In this document: positions 15,735-25,830 of the stretch, piece after piece | Layout: each line of letters starts with the position of its first letter | How positions within the stretch are numbered: position 1 is the first letter of the stretch | Assembly (NCBI GenBank): GCA_930989305.1 | Contig: CAKNLF010000013.1 | Location: forward strand, 1 to 36,753 | DNA length: 36,753 nt | Reading direction: 5' to 3' | Origin: an uncultured Roseburia sp. | Lineage (GTDB): Bacteria > Bacillota > Clostridia > Lachnospirales > Lachnospiraceae | The notes under the pieces: model-generated | The model's database searches: none | Told to the model about the DNA's origin: nothing | The model's input: only the letters and a program-made list of their open reading frames with translations | Program-made: the position numbers and the translations under genes

Positions 15735-16235
15735 ATGAGAAAACAGGCATTATCTCTTTTGGTTGAAAATACTTCCAACGTACTCAGTCATGTATCCGGT
15801 CTGTTCAGCAGACGGGGCTACAATATTGACAGTATTTCGGCAGGAGTGACAGCTGACCCTCGTTTTTCAAGGATCACGATCGTATCCAGCGGTGATGAGC
15901 TGATCCTGGAGCAGATTGAGAAACAGCTTGAAAAACTGGAAGATGTAATTGATATTAAAAAGCTGGAAGACGGCGAGTCCGTCTGCAGGGAGCTGATCCT
16001 GGTAAAAGTACGGGCAAAAGATACGGATCGTCAGGCGATCCTTTCCATTACAAGTATATTCAGGGCAAAGATCGTGGATGTACAGAAAGATTCCATGGTC
16101 ATAGAGCTGACCGGAAACCAGAGCAAACTGGAGGCGTTCTGCGATCTGCTGGCAGGATACGAAATCCTGGAACTTGCCAGAACAGGTATCACAGGCCTTA
16201 CCCGGGGCAGTGAAAATGTGACAGTTATTGATTAA
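15735..16235 (+). CDS. ilvN: Acetolactate synthase small (regulatory) subunit
   Basis: This 166-aa protein has an N-terminal ACT domain (LSLLVENTSNVLSHVSGLF, RRGYNIDSIS) and a C-terminal ACT-like half (SKLEAFCDLLAGYEILELAR), matching IlvN/IlvH. It binds the catalytic subunit IlvB and confers branched-chain amino-acid feedback. ATG 15735 follows AAGGAAGG; the longer frame from 15666 would start inside the promoter. The large subunit is not in the window, which is unusual because ilvB usually precedes ilvN. It is cotranscribed with ilvC, 37 bases away. Confidence 0.92.
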   Translation: MRKQALSLLVENTSNVLSHVSGLFSRRGYNIDSISAGVTADPRFSRITIVSSGDELILEQIEKQLEKLEDVIDIKKLEDGESVCRELILVKVRAKDTDRQAILSITSIFRAKIVDVQKDSMVIELTGNQSKLEAFCDLLAGYEILELARTGITGLTRGSENVTVID

Positions 16236-16260
16236 ATCAGATATCTATAATTAATTTTAG

Positions 16261-17289
<1,029 letters not shown>

Positions 17290-17316
17290 TTTTCGGATCG
17301 CAGCATAAAGGACTAA

Positions 17317-17358
17317 AAAAGCAATATTGTGTGCTTTGGCATGCAGTATTGCTTTTCT
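17317..17358 (+). terminator. Terminator after ilvC
   Basis: AAAAGCAATA (17317-17326) pairs with TATTGCTTTT (17347-17356), with further pairs in the stem, and is followed by a short T-rich tail. Confidence 0.8.
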
Positions 17359-17415
17359 TATAAAAAAAATTATGTTAAGATTTATGGGAAATAAAAAATG
17401 AGGAGGTCAGAGCCA

Positions 17416-18687
17416 ATGGGAATGACAATGACGCAGAAAATTCTTGCGGCCCATGCAGGACTTGAATCTGTAAGCGCAGGTCAGTTGATCGAGGCGGATC
17501 TGGATCTGGTACTGGGAAATGATATTACTTCACCGGTAGCAATCCATGAAATAGAGAAAATGAAAGTGGACGGAGTATTTCATAAGGATAAGATTGCACT
17601 TGTTATGGATCACTTTGTGCCGAATAAAGACATTAAATCAGCGGAACACTGCAAATGTGTCCGGGAATTTGCATGCAAAAACGAGATCACCAATTTCTTT
17701 GATGTAGGACAGATGGGAATCGAGCATGCCCTTCTGCCGGAGCAGGGACTTACAGTTGCGGGAGATGTGATCATCGGAGCAGACTCTCATACCTGTACAT
17801 ACGGCGCTCTGGGCGCTTTTTCCACCGGTGTGGGAAGTACGGATATGGCAGCGGGCATGGCTACAGGAAAAGCCTGGTTTAAAGTGCCTTCCGCATTGAA
17901 GTTTGTGCTCACCGGAAAACCGGCCCCTTACATCAGCGGAAAAGATATTATCCTTCACATTATCGGTATGATCGGTGTAGACGGAGCTCTTTACAAATCT
18001 ATGGAATTTACCGGAGACGGCATACAGTATCTGAATATGGACGACCGGTTCACCATTGCCAATATGGCTATTGAAGCAGGCGGAAAAAACGGTATTTTCC
18101 CTGTTGACGCCGTTACCGAGGCTTATTTAAAAGAACATTCCAAACGGGATTACAAGATTTACGAAGCAGATGAGGACGCGGAATACGATGAAGTATATAC
18201 CATCGATCTGAGTACTTTGAAATCTACCGTATCCTTCCCTCATCTTCCGGAAAATACACGGACGATCGATGAAGTGGGAGATGTGGCGATCGATCAGGTT
18301 GTGATCGGATCTTGTACAAATGGACATATTTCAGATCTGCGGATTGCGGCAGAAATCATGAAGGGCAAAAAGGTTGCGAAAAATGTAAGATGCATCATCA
18401 TCCCGGCAACACAGCAGATTTATCTGGAAGCAATGGAGGAAGGACTGTTAAAGACCTTTATCCAGTGCGGAGCGGTAGTAAGCACACCTACCTGCGGTCC
18501 GTGCCTGGGCGGCTATATGGGCGTTCTGGCAGAAGGAGAGCGGTGCGTATCCACTACAAACCGTAATTTTGTAGGACGTATGGGACATGTGGACTCAGAA
18601 GTGTATCTGGCAAGCCCGGCAGTGGCTGCAGCCAGTGCCATCGCCGGAAAGATAGCAGGACCGGCAGAAGTGCAGGAGGTAAAATAA
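17416..18687 (+). CDS. leuC: 3-isopropylmalate dehydratase large subunit
   Basis: This 423-aa aconitase-fold protein matches the shorter bacterial/archaeal LeuC type. Iron-sulfur cysteines are visible in [11 protein letters not shown] and PTCGPCLGG. With LeuD it isomerises 2- to 3-isopropylmalate in leucine synthesis. GAGGAGGT (17400-17407) is 8 bases before ATG 17416; an ATG at 17398 lies before that ribosome site and is rejected. leuD begins 1 base after the leuC stop codon. leuA and leuB are not in the window. Confidence 0.95.
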   Translation: MGMTMTQKILAAHAGLESVSAGQLIEADLDLVLGNDITSPVAIHEIEKMKVDGVFHKDKIALVMDHFVPNKDIKSAEHCKCVREFACKNEITNFFDVGQMGIEHALLPEQGLTVAGDVIIGADSHTCTYGALGAFSTGVGSTDMAAGMATGKAWFKVPSALKFVLTGKPAPYISGKDIILHIIGMIGVDGALYKSMEFTGDGIQYLNMDDRFTIANMAIEAGGKNGIFPVDAVTEAYLKEHSKRDYKIYEADEDAEYDEVYTIDLSTLKSTVSFPHLPENTRTIDEVGDVAIDQVVIGSCTNGHISDLRIAAEIMKGKKVAKNVRCIIIPATQQIYLEAMEEGLLKTFIQCGAVVSTPTCGPCLGGYMGVLAEGERCVSTTNRNFVGRMGHVDSEVYLASPAVAAASAIAGKIAGPAEVQEVK

Positions 18688-18688
18688 G

Positions 18689-19180
18689 ATGAAAGCAGCA
18701 TGCGGAACAGTTTTTAAATATGGAGATAATGTAGATACAGACGTTATCATTCCCGCAAGATATCTGAATTCCTCTGATCCGAAAGAGCTTGCGGCACATT
18801 GTATGGAAGATATTGATAAAGATTTTGTCAAAAATGTAAAACCGGGAGATATTATCGTAGCAACAAAAAATTTCGGCTGCGGTTCTTCCAGAGAGCACGC
18901 GCCGATCTCCATTAAAGCGGCAGGGGTAAGTTGCGTGATCGCGGAAACATTTGCCCGGATTTTTTACCGGAACTCCATCAATATCGGACTTCCTATCATT
19001 GAATGCCCTCAGGCAGCCAGAGATATCGAAGCGGGAGATGAAGTGGAAGTGAATTTTGACACCGGTGTGATCACAGACAAAACAAAAGGCACTTCCTACC
19101 AGGGACAGGCATTCCCGCCGTTTATGCAGAAGATCATCGACTGTGAAGGCCTGGTAAACTATATCAATCAGAAACAGTAA
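18689..19180 (+). CDS. leuD: 3-isopropylmalate dehydratase small subunit
   Basis: This 163-aa swivelling-domain subunit has the [13 protein letters not shown] and [12 protein letters not shown] motifs of LeuD. It completes the isopropylmalate isomerase with LeuC, to which it is tightly linked. AGGAGGT lies in the end of leuC. It is followed after 14 bases by threonine synthase, so the three genes look like one operon with leucine and threonine (isoleucine precursor) functions joined. Confidence 0.95.
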   Translation: MKAACGTVFKYGDNVDTDVIIPARYLNSSDPKELAAHCMEDIDKDFVKNVKPGDIIVATKNFGCGSSREHAPISIKAAGVSCVIAETFARIFYRNSINIGLPIIECPQAARDIEAGDEVEVNFDTGVITDKTKGTSYQGQAFPPFMQKIIDCEGLVNYINQKQ

Positions 19181-19194
19181 AAACGAGGATGAAA

Positions 19195-20688
19195 ATGGAA
19201 ATTTTATATACAAACACACGAGACGCGCAGGAAAAAGTAACGGCTTCCCAGGCCATTTTAAACGGCCTTGCGGGACACGGCGGATTATATGTGCCGATGA
19301 CGATCCCGAAACTGGACGTGCCGGTGGAAAAACTGGCTGAGATGACTTATCAGGAAGTGGCCTATGAAGTAATGAGCCGATTCCTTACGGATTTTACGCC
19401 GGAAGAATTAAAGCACTGTATTGACAGCGCTTATGATTCAAAATTTGATACGAAAGAAATCGCGCCCCTTGTAAAAGCGGACGGCGCCTATTATCTGGAG
19501 CTGTTCCACGGCGCGACGATTGCGTTTAAGGACATGGCGCTTTCCATCCTTCCACATCTGCTGATCACAGCGGCAAAGAAAAATCACGTGAAAAATGAGA
19601 TCGTGATTCTTACGGCTACTTCCGGGGATACAGGAAAGGCGGCGCTTGCCGGTTTTGCTGACGTGAAAGGCACAAAGATCATTGTTTTTTATCCTAAAAA
19701 CGGCGTCAGCCCCATTCAGGAAAAACAGATGGTGACCCAGAAGGGAGAAAATACTTCTGTAGTTGGCATTAAAGGCAATTTTGATCAGGCGCAGACAGGA
19801 GTGAAGCAGATGTTTTCCGACGCGGCGCTTGCCCGGGAGATGGACGAGGCCGGTTATCAGTTCTCTTCTGCCAACTCCATCAACATCGGACGTCTGGTGC
19901 CCCAGATCGTTTATTATGTATACGCTTATGCCCAGATGTATAAAAAAGGCGAGATCGGAGAAGGGGAAAAGATCAACGTAGTAGTGCCCACGGGAAATTT
20001 TGGAAATATACTGGCGGCCTTTTACGCAAAAAATATGGGAATCCCTATTGAAAAACTTATCTGTGCTTCTAATGAAAATAAAGTGCTTTATGACTTTTTC
20101 CGGACAGGAGTATATGATAAAAACAGAGAATTTGTTCTGACATCTTCTCCTTCTATGGATATCCTGATTTCCAGCAATCTGGAAAGACTGATCTACCGTA
20201 TCGCGGGAGAAAACGCCCAGGCAAACGCTTCTCTTATGAAAGAACTTTCTGAAGAAGGAAAATATACCATTACGCCCGGTATGAAAGAACAGCTGAAGGA
20301 TTTTTACGGAAATTATACAAGCGAAGAGGAGACGGCTCAGGTGATCCGTTCCGTATACGAATCCTGCGGATATGTGCTGGATACCCATACGGCAGTAGCG
20401 GCAGGGGTTTATAAAAAATACTGTAAAGAGACGCAGGATACTACAAAAACTGTGATCGCCTCTACAGCAAGCCCGTATAAGTTCACAAGAAGCGTGATGA
20501 ACGCTATTGATGAAAAATACGACGCTATGACGGACTTCCAGCTGATCAACGAGCTCTCTAAGATTTCAGGAGTAAAGATTCCTCAGGCAATCGAAGATAT
20601 CCGGACTGCGCCGGTGCTCCACAACAGAGTATGTGAAGTGGAAGCAATGCCGGATGTGGTAAAAGAGATTCTGAAAATAGAAAAATAA
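19195..20688 (+). CDS. thrC: Threonine synthase
   Basis: This 497-aa PLP enzyme converts O-phosphohomoserine to threonine. The cofactor lysine is K112 in HGATIAFKDM, followed by TATSGDTGKAAL and NSINIGRLVPQ typical of ThrC. An N-terminal NGLAGHGGLYVP block is also diagnostic. ATG 19195 is chosen because GAGG (19185-19188) is 6 bases upstream; the ATG at 19189 is too close. It is the last gene of leuC-leuD-thrC; terminator at 20699. Confidence 0.95.
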   Translation: MEILYTNTRDAQEKVTASQAILNGLAGHGGLYVPMTIPKLDVPVEKLAEMTYQEVAYEVMSRFLTDFTPEELKHCIDSAYDSKFDTKEIAPLVKADGAYYLELFHGATIAFKDMALSILPHLLITAAKKNHVKNEIVILTATSGDTGKAALAGFADVKGTKIIVFYPKNGVSPIQEKQMVTQKGENTSVVGIKGNFDQAQTGVKQMFSDAALAREMDEAGYQFSSANSINIGRLVPQIVYYVYAYAQMYKKGEIGEGEKINVVVPTGNFGNILAAFYAKNMGIPIEKLICASNENKVLYDFFRTGVYDKNREFVLTSSPSMDILISSNLERLIYRIAGENAQANASLMKELSEEGKYTITPGMKEQLKDFYGNYTSEEETAQVIRSVYESCGYVLDTHTAVAAGVYKKYCKETQDTTKTVIASTASPYKFTRSVMNAIDEKYDAMTDFQLINELSKISGVKIPQAIEDIRTAPVLHNRVCEVEAMPDVVKEILKIEK

Positions 20689-20698
20689 GCAATAAAAT

Positions 20699-20741
20699 AG
20701 AACCTGCAAGATCTGAAAGATCCCGCAGGTTCTTATTTTTT
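20699..20741. terminator. Terminator between thrC and citrate synthase
   Basis: AGAACCTGC (20699-20707) pairs with GCAGGTTCT (20725-20733), with an inner AGATC/GATCT-like element and a T run. It sits between convergent genes and may act on both. Confidence 0.85.
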
Positions 20742-20776
20742 TATATGAAAGATATAAAAAGAAATATATGCTGCAG

Positions 20777-22141
20777 TTATTTCCGCTCTGACATAGGAAT
20801 ATAATCAAGATGTTCCTGGATATTTTTGTAAGCGGGACGCATAATCTTGCCGTTTCCGGCCAGTTCTTCCATACGGTGGGCGCTCCATCCGGCAATTCTT
20901 GCGATAGCGAAAATGGGGGTGTAGAGTTCCAGCGGCAGGTTCAGCATACTGTAGGCAAAACCGCTGTAGAAATCTACGTTGGGGCATACCCCTTTGTACA
21001 TTTTCCGCTCTTCGGCAATGATCTGAGGCGCCAGTTTTTCCACAAGGCTGTAAAGAGCAAACTCTTTGTCCTGTCCTTTTTCCTTTGAAAGCCGTTCCAC
21101 AAAAGAACGGAAGATTTCCGCTCTGGGATCGGAAAGGGAATATACGGCATGTCCCATACCATAGATCAGGCCTGCATGGTCAAACGCTTCTTTATGCAGC
21201 AGGGCACGAAGATAAGCGGAGACCTCATTTTCGTCTGTCCAGTCTTTGATATTTTCTTTCATGTCTTCAAACATCTGGACTACTTTGATATTCGCGCCGC
21301 CGTGTTTTGGACCCTTTAAGGAGCCAAGAGACGCTGCAATAACAGAATAAGTATCCGTTCCGGATGAAGAAACAAGATGCGTAGTAAAGGTGGAGTTGTT
21401 TCCGCCGCCGTGTTCCATGTGGATGATCAGCGCGATATCCAGCAGTTTCGCCTCCAGCGGCGTGAATTTGCTGTCATCCCTTAAGATATGCAGGATGTTT
21501 TCCGCTGTGGAATATTCCGGCTTCGGCGCGTGAATAAACAGGCTGGCACCGTCGTGATAATGTTTGTAAGCCTGATAGCCGTATACGGAAAGAAGCGGGA
21601 ACAGGCTGATCAGCTGAAGACACTGCCGCAGTACATTTGGAAATGATGTATCGCTGGCTCTGTCATCATAGGAATATAAAGTAAGTACGCTTCTTGCCAG
21701 AGTATTCATCATGTCCTTGCTTGGAGCTTTCATAATAATGTCTCTTACGAATGATGTGGGAAGTTTGCGATACTCTGAAAGAAGAGCGGTGAAATCATCC
21801 AGTTCTTTTTGCGTCGGGAGTTTGCCAAAAAGTAAAAGATATGTGCTTTCTTCAAAACCGAAGTGGTTGCTGTCCTTCAGGCCGCGGATAATATCTTTGA
21901 TATTATATCCACGATAATACAAAGCGCCTTTGTCCGGCACCGTTTTTCCGTCAACGATTTTGGAAGCATGTACATCGGAAATTTCTGTCAGTCCTACAAG
22001 AACACCTCTTCCGTTTTCATCCCTCAGTCCGCGCTTTACATCGTATTTTGTATAATAGGAAGAATCTATCGTGGAAGCCTTTTTGCATAAATCGGACATT
22101 TCCAGAAGCTCCGGCGTAATCTCATATAAACGTGTTGCCAA
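20777..22141 (-). CDS. gltA: Citrate synthase (2-methylcitrate/citrate synthase family)
   Basis: This 454-aa protein has the catalytic blocks IHMEHGGGNNSTF, LKGPKHGGAN, GMGHAVYSLSDPRA and NVDFYSG of citrate synthases. It condenses oxaloacetate and acetyl-CoA, the entry to glutamate synthesis in clostridia with a partial TCA cycle. The start is TTG (22141-22139), preceded by GGAGGTAACCAGT. The leader is about 120 bases if the extended -10 at 22272 is used. It is transcribed toward thrC. Confidence 0.95.
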   Translation of the reverse strand: MATRLYEITPELLEMSDLCKKASTIDSSYYTKYDVKRGLRDENGRGVLVGLTEISDVHASKIVDGKTVPDKGALYYRGYNIKDIIRGLKDSNHFGFEESTYLLLFGKLPTQKELDDFTALLSEYRKLPTSFVRDIIMKAPSKDMMNTLARSVLTLYSYDDRASDTSFPNVLRQCLQLISLFPLLSVYGYQAYKHYHDGASLFIHAPKPEYSTAENILHILRDDSKFTPLEAKLLDIALIIHMEHGGGNNSTFTTHLVSSSGTDTYSVIAASLGSLKGPKHGGANIKVVQMFEDMKENIKDWTDENEVSAYLRALLHKEAFDHAGLIYGMGHAVYSLSDPRAEIFRSFVERLSKEKGQDKEFALYSLVEKLAPQIIAEERKMYKGVCPNVDFYSGFAYSMLNLPLELYTPIFAIARIAGWSAHRMEELAGNGKIMRPAYKNIQEHLDYIPMSERK

Positions 22142-22559
22142 ACTGGTTACCTCCTTCTTTTTAGATGTAGTTTTCAGCTTTCAGCTGGAACAGAAGATAA
22201 AGTTTCTATAATTATTGTCTGTCACATAAAAAAGAAACGGAATTCTGTCTGACTGAAAGACTTTGTTTATTATGATACCATAAAAATGCATAAAAATACA
22301 GTTAATGTTTTATAAAAATTGTATAAAGTGCAAAATGACAAAAACTTAACAACAAAAAAGATTAAATTTTATATAAAATATACAGGAAATATTTAGTAAT
22401 TAACCCAGACACCATTTGGTTTCCAATAAAAAATAAATAATAATCAGCGCTGTAAAGGGAGAAAAAGTTTTAACGGGTTTCTGGGCAGTTACTATGGATT
22501 TTTTCTCTTAAATAGTATAAGATAGAAAAAGGCATATATTCGGACGAGGTGAATAAGAT
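22142..22559. other. Intergenic region between divergent gltA and deoC
   Basis: This 418-base AT-rich stretch holds the divergent control regions. On the minus strand TGGTATCAT (22280-22272) is an extended -10 for gltA with a weak -35. ACCATTTGGT is a short palindrome near 22410. The deoC promoter is unclear; TTAACG followed 17 bases later by TATGGA near 22472-22500 is only a weak candidate. No gene is visible. Confidence 0.4.
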
Positions 22560-23213
22560 TTGAATAATAATGATTTATATGCATATGTGGATCATACAGC
22601 CCTTAAGGCGTACACGTCCTGGAATGATATCACCAAATTGTGTGAGGAGGCCATAAAATATCATATGGCTTCTGTATGTATACCAAGCTGTTATGTGAAG
22701 GACGTACATAAGACCTACCCTGATCTGACGGTATGTACCGTAGTAGGATTTCCCCTGGGCTATGCCAACAGAGCAGCAAAAGAAGCTGAGACAAGACAGG
22801 CTCTTGCGGACGGCGCCTCGGAGATTGATATGGTCATCAATATCTGCGATGTGAAAAACGGAGCCTATGATAAAGTCACTGAGGAAATACGTTCTCTGAA
22901 AAAGATCACAGGAGACAAAATCCTGAAAGTGATCATAGAAACCTGTTATCTGACCCGGGAGGAGAAGGTGGCCATGTGCAGGGCGGTCACAGAAGGCGGA
23001 GGGGATTATATCAAAACTTCCACCGGATTTGGCACTGCAGGGGCTGCTTTGGATGATGTGCGGCTGATGAAGGCCCATATCGGGGCAGATGTAAAAATAA
23101 AAGCAGCCGGAGGAATACGGACAAAAGAAGAAATGGAGGCGTTTATTGAAGCGGGAGCCGATCGGATCGGCACCAGCAGCGCCATAACCATGCTGGGGGC
23201 TGAGGAACTATGA
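22560..23213 (+). CDS. deoC: Deoxyribose-phosphate aldolase
   Basis: This 217-aa class I aldolase cleaves 2-deoxyribose-5-phosphate to glyceraldehyde-3-phosphate and acetaldehyde in nucleoside salvage. Motifs: YVDHTALK at the N-terminus, EIDMVINI, the Schiff-base lysine K152 in DYIKTSTGF, and KAAGGIRT. The start codon is TTG at 22560 with GAGGTG 9 bases upstream; there is no better ATG. The stop overlaps the cdd start by ATGA, implying translational coupling. Confidence 0.95.
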   Translation: MNNNDLYAYVDHTALKAYTSWNDITKLCEEAIKYHMASVCIPSCYVKDVHKTYPDLTVCTVVGFPLGYANRAAKEAETRQALADGASEIDMVINICDVKNGAYDKVTEEIRSLKKITGDKILKVIIETCYLTREEKVAMCRAVTEGGGDYIKTSTGFGTAGAALDDVRLMKAHIGADVKIKAAGGIRTKEEMEAFIEAGADRIGTSSAITMLGAEEL

Positions 23214-23605
23214 TTTCCTATGAAGAACTGATACAAAAAGCAGCGCAGGCAAAGGAAAGATCTTACGCGCCGTATTCCGGTTTCCATGTGGGAGCGGCGC
23301 TGCTGTGTGAAAACGGCAGGGTATATACCGGATGCAACATAGAAAACGCTGCTTTTTCGCCTACAAACTGCGCGGAAAGGACTGCGGTATTCAAAGCCGT
23401 ATCTGAGGGAGACAGAAATTTCACAGCCATTGCCGTGATAAGTGATTCTCCGGAACCTGTGGCGCCCTGCGGCGTCTGCAGACAGGTCCTGGCAGAGTTC
23501 TGCGCCCGGGATTTTAAGATCCTGATGTGCAGAGCGGACGGAACATACAAGATCCAAACACTGGCAGAAATATTGCCGGATTCATTCGGAAAAGAATTGA
23601 ACTGA
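23210..23605 (+). CDS. cdd: Cytidine deaminase
   Basis: This 131-aa zinc hydrolase deaminates cytidine and deoxycytidine. Zinc ligands are C54 (NCAERTAV, with catalytic E56), C87 and C90 (APCGVCRQ). It overlaps deoC by four bases, forming a nucleoside-salvage pair. pckA starts 55 bases downstream; no strong terminator separates them. Confidence 0.95.
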   Translation: MISYEELIQKAAQAKERSYAPYSGFHVGAALLCENGRVYTGCNIENAAFSPTNCAERTAVFKAVSEGDRNFTAIAVISDSPEPVAPCGVCRQVLAEFCARDFKILMCRADGTYKIQTLAEILPDSFGKELN

Positions 23606-23660
23606 ATCAGAAACCGGCAGATATGATCGCATAAAATTACATGATTTAGGAGGAATTGTT

Positions 23661-25337
23661 ATGGCAACAAGAGCTAATTATAAAAGGAGTGAGATCGGAC
23701 CCGGTAAAGTAGGGTTTTCCAAAACCCGTTCCATTATCGAAACAGCTTTTTACGGAAATAATGTAGAAAAGATCACTACACTGAAAGAAGCTTACAAACT
23801 GGCAAAAAATTCACCGGGCACCATTGTGACCGATATGCCTGTATATAAGGCGGAAGAAATCGGTCTGGACAAAGATGCCAAAGTACTGCTTTTCAATGAC
23901 GGCGCGATTACGGGACGTTACGCTCCGGCGAGACGTATTACAGGAGAACCGGGAGTAGAATGCGATAAGCTGGACAAACTGGTTATGGACGCAATCTATG
24001 ATACACGCTGGAAAAAAATGTATCATGCGGAAGTATTTATCGGACTGGATCCGGAATTTATGGTAAAAGCTCATCTGCTGATCCCGGAAGGAGAAGAAAA
24101 TCTGATGTATTCCTGGATGCTGAATTTCCAGTATATGTCTGAATACTATGTAAAAATGTACAAAGAATCCAAACTTTACGAAAATGAAGCGGACATTTAC
24201 ATTTTCTCCGATCCTCAGTGGAAGGGAACAGATCAGACGGATATTTCAGATCCAAACTGCCTGTGCTATTTTAATACAGATACAAACTGCGCGGCAATTC
24301 TTGGTATGAGATACTTCGGCGAGCATAAAAAAGGAACGCTGACACTGGCATGGGCCATTGCCAACAGAAACGGCTACGCTTCCTGCCACGGCGGACAGAA
24401 GGAATATACGCTTGCAGACGGCAGCAAATATGTGGCTGCGGTATTCGGCCTGTCAGGATCCGGAAAATCCACCCTTACACATGCAAAACATGATAATAAA
24501 TACGACATCAAAGTGCTTCATGACGACGCATTTGTGATCAATGCTCAGACCTGCGCTTCTGTAGCGTTAGAACCTACATATTTTGATAAGACAGCGGATT
24601 ATCCTCTGGACTGTGAAGACAACAAATATCTGCTGACTGCGCAGAACTGCGCGGCCACTATGGATGAAGACGGCAAGATCGTGCTGGTAACAGAAGATAT
24701 CCGAAACGGAAACGGACGTGCTATCAAGTCAAAACTCTGGTCACCAAACCGTGTGGACAAGATCGACAGTCCGGTAAACGCTATTTTCTGGATCATGAAA
24801 GATCCTACGATCCCGCCGGTAGTAAAACTGAAAGGAGCAAGCCTGGCTTCCGTTATGGGCGCTACACTGGCTACAAAACGAAGCACAGCGGAGCGTCTGA
24901 AAGAAGGAGTGGATCCCAATGCTCTGGTAGTAGAACCTTACGCAAACCCGTTCCGTACTTATCCGCTTTCAAATGATTATGAAAAATTCAAAGTGCTGGT
25001 GGAAGATAAAAATGTAGACTGCTATATTATCAATACCGGAGAATTCATGGGCAAGAAAGTACAGCCGAAAGACACGCTGGGTATTCTGGAAGCAATTGTA
25101 GAAGGAAAAGCGCAGTTCAAACAGTGGGGACCGTTTTCTGATATTGAGATCTTTGAATGGGAAGGATTTGTTCCGGATCTGAGCGATGAAGACTATGTTG
25201 CCCAGCTGAAAGCCCGGATGCAGGATCGTCTCGATTATGTGGAGGGACTGGAAGAAGCTAAGGGAGGATATAACAAACTTCCGGCTGACGCTTCCGAAGC
25301 TATCAGAAAAGTTGTGGAACAGGCAAATACACTGTAA
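23661..25337 (+). CDS. pckA: Phosphoenolpyruvate carboxykinase (ATP)
   Basis: This 558-aa enzyme has the P-loop GLSGSGKSTLTH with K269, the kinase-2 motif LHDDAF, and the oxaloacetate-binding GRYAPARR. It interconverts oxaloacetate and PEP with ATP; in fermenting gut Firmicutes it often runs toward oxaloacetate. AGGAGG lies 7 bases before the ATG. The protein is slightly longer than the common 530 residues, mostly at the ends. It may be monocistronic or follow deoC-cdd. Confidence 0.95.
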   Translation: MATRANYKRSEIGPGKVGFSKTRSIIETAFYGNNVEKITTLKEAYKLAKNSPGTIVTDMPVYKAEEIGLDKDAKVLLFNDGAITGRYAPARRITGEPGVECDKLDKLVMDAIYDTRWKKMYHAEVFIGLDPEFMVKAHLLIPEGEENLMYSWMLNFQYMSEYYVKMYKESKLYENEADIYIFSDPQWKGTDQTDISDPNCLCYFNTDTNCAAILGMRYFGEHKKGTLTLAWAIANRNGYASCHGGQKEYTLADGSKYVAAVFGLSGSGKSTLTHAKHDNKYDIKVLHDDAFVINAQTCASVALEPTYFDKTADYPLDCEDNKYLLTAQNCAATMDEDGKIVLVTEDIRNGNGRAIKSKLWSPNRVDKIDSPVNAIFWIMKDPTIPPVVKLKGASLASVMGATLATKRSTAERLKEGVDPNALVVEPYANPFRTYPLSNDYEKFKVLVEDKNVDCYIINTGEFMGKKVQPKDTLGILEAIVEGKAQFKQWGPFSDIEIFEWEGFVPDLSDEDYVAQLKARMQDRLDYVEGLEEAKGGYNKLPADASEAIRKVVEQANTL

Positions 25338-25417
25338 GGCTAAGGACAGGATCTGCTGCTGATCATTGGAAAAAATATGGTTTCCATCCATTTCCGAAAG
25401 GCAGACAGAATTATATA

Positions 25418-25446
25418 TTGAGTTTTTGCAGATATTAGAGTATACT
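25418..25446 (+). promoter_or_regulatory. Promoter of the 6S-like RNA
   Basis: TTGAGT (25418-25423), a 17-base spacer, TATACT (25441-25446); predicted start near 25453. No open frame follows, which supports a noncoding transcript. Confidence 0.7.
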
Positions 25447-25452
25447 GTTTAT

Positions 25453-25630
25453 GACAAAAGAAATGAATGCCTGGGGTGTACGAGAATCCTGCTATTTTGA
25501 ACCTACATTTACGTTTATGGGAATCTTATATCGCCGTATTGGATGTCAGGCCGTCGATTTGCGCAGCGGAAGGCAGAAGATACGGCTGCGGGCACCCACC
25601 TAGCTTGGGCTAGGCGTCAAAATTGCAGGT
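25453..25630 (+). ncRNA. ssrS: Probable 6S RNA
   Basis: A strong promoter leads into a G+C-richer noncoding island in an AT-rich gap. The 5' TGGGGTGTACG can pair with the 3' GGGCACCCACC to close the molecule. GCCGTAT (25534-25540) pairs with ATACGGC (25580-25586) to form the long inner arm, and CCTAGCTTGGGCTAGG is a 3' hairpin. Size (about 180 nt) and layout fit 6S RNA, which binds sigma-A RNA polymerase. The identity rests on recall of similar clostridial sequences and on this folding. Exact ends are uncertain. Confidence 0.65.
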
Positions 25631-25639
25631 TACGGCATT

Positions 25640-25760
25640 TTGGGTATACTCTTTGAGAGTGCATACTTAAGATAAAACTTTAAGATACAAAAGCACTTAA
25701 CCAAAGATAAATACGGGAAATTCCGTATACTTAAGAAAAAGTATATAAAGTACAAAAGAG
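25640..25760. repeat. Short repeats between the 6S-like RNA and spoIID-like gene
   Basis: ATACTTAAGA occurs at 25663-25672 and 25727-25736, with a related CACTTAA near 25694. Two hairpin-capable repeats accompany them: ACTCT-TTG-AGAGT (25648-25660) and ATACGG/CCGTAT (25711-25728). Function unknown. Confidence 0.5.
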
Positions 25761-25789
25761 AGAAGCTGCTGATAAAGCAGCTTCTTTTA
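25761..25789 (+). terminator. Terminator upstream of the SpoIID-family gene
   Basis: AGAAGCTGCT (25761-25770), loop GATAA, AGCAGCTTCT (25776-25785), then TTT. No coding gene is known to end here, so it probably ends a noncoding transcript from 25453 or from the repeat region. Confidence 0.8.
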
Positions 25790-25830
25790 TGATATAACAA
25801 GAAAACAGAGGATAGAAAAGCAGGTGGGAT

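Noticed and set aside
20740..20776. A second terminator for citrate synthase
   Set aside because: No hairpin beyond the shared one at 20699-20741 is visible.
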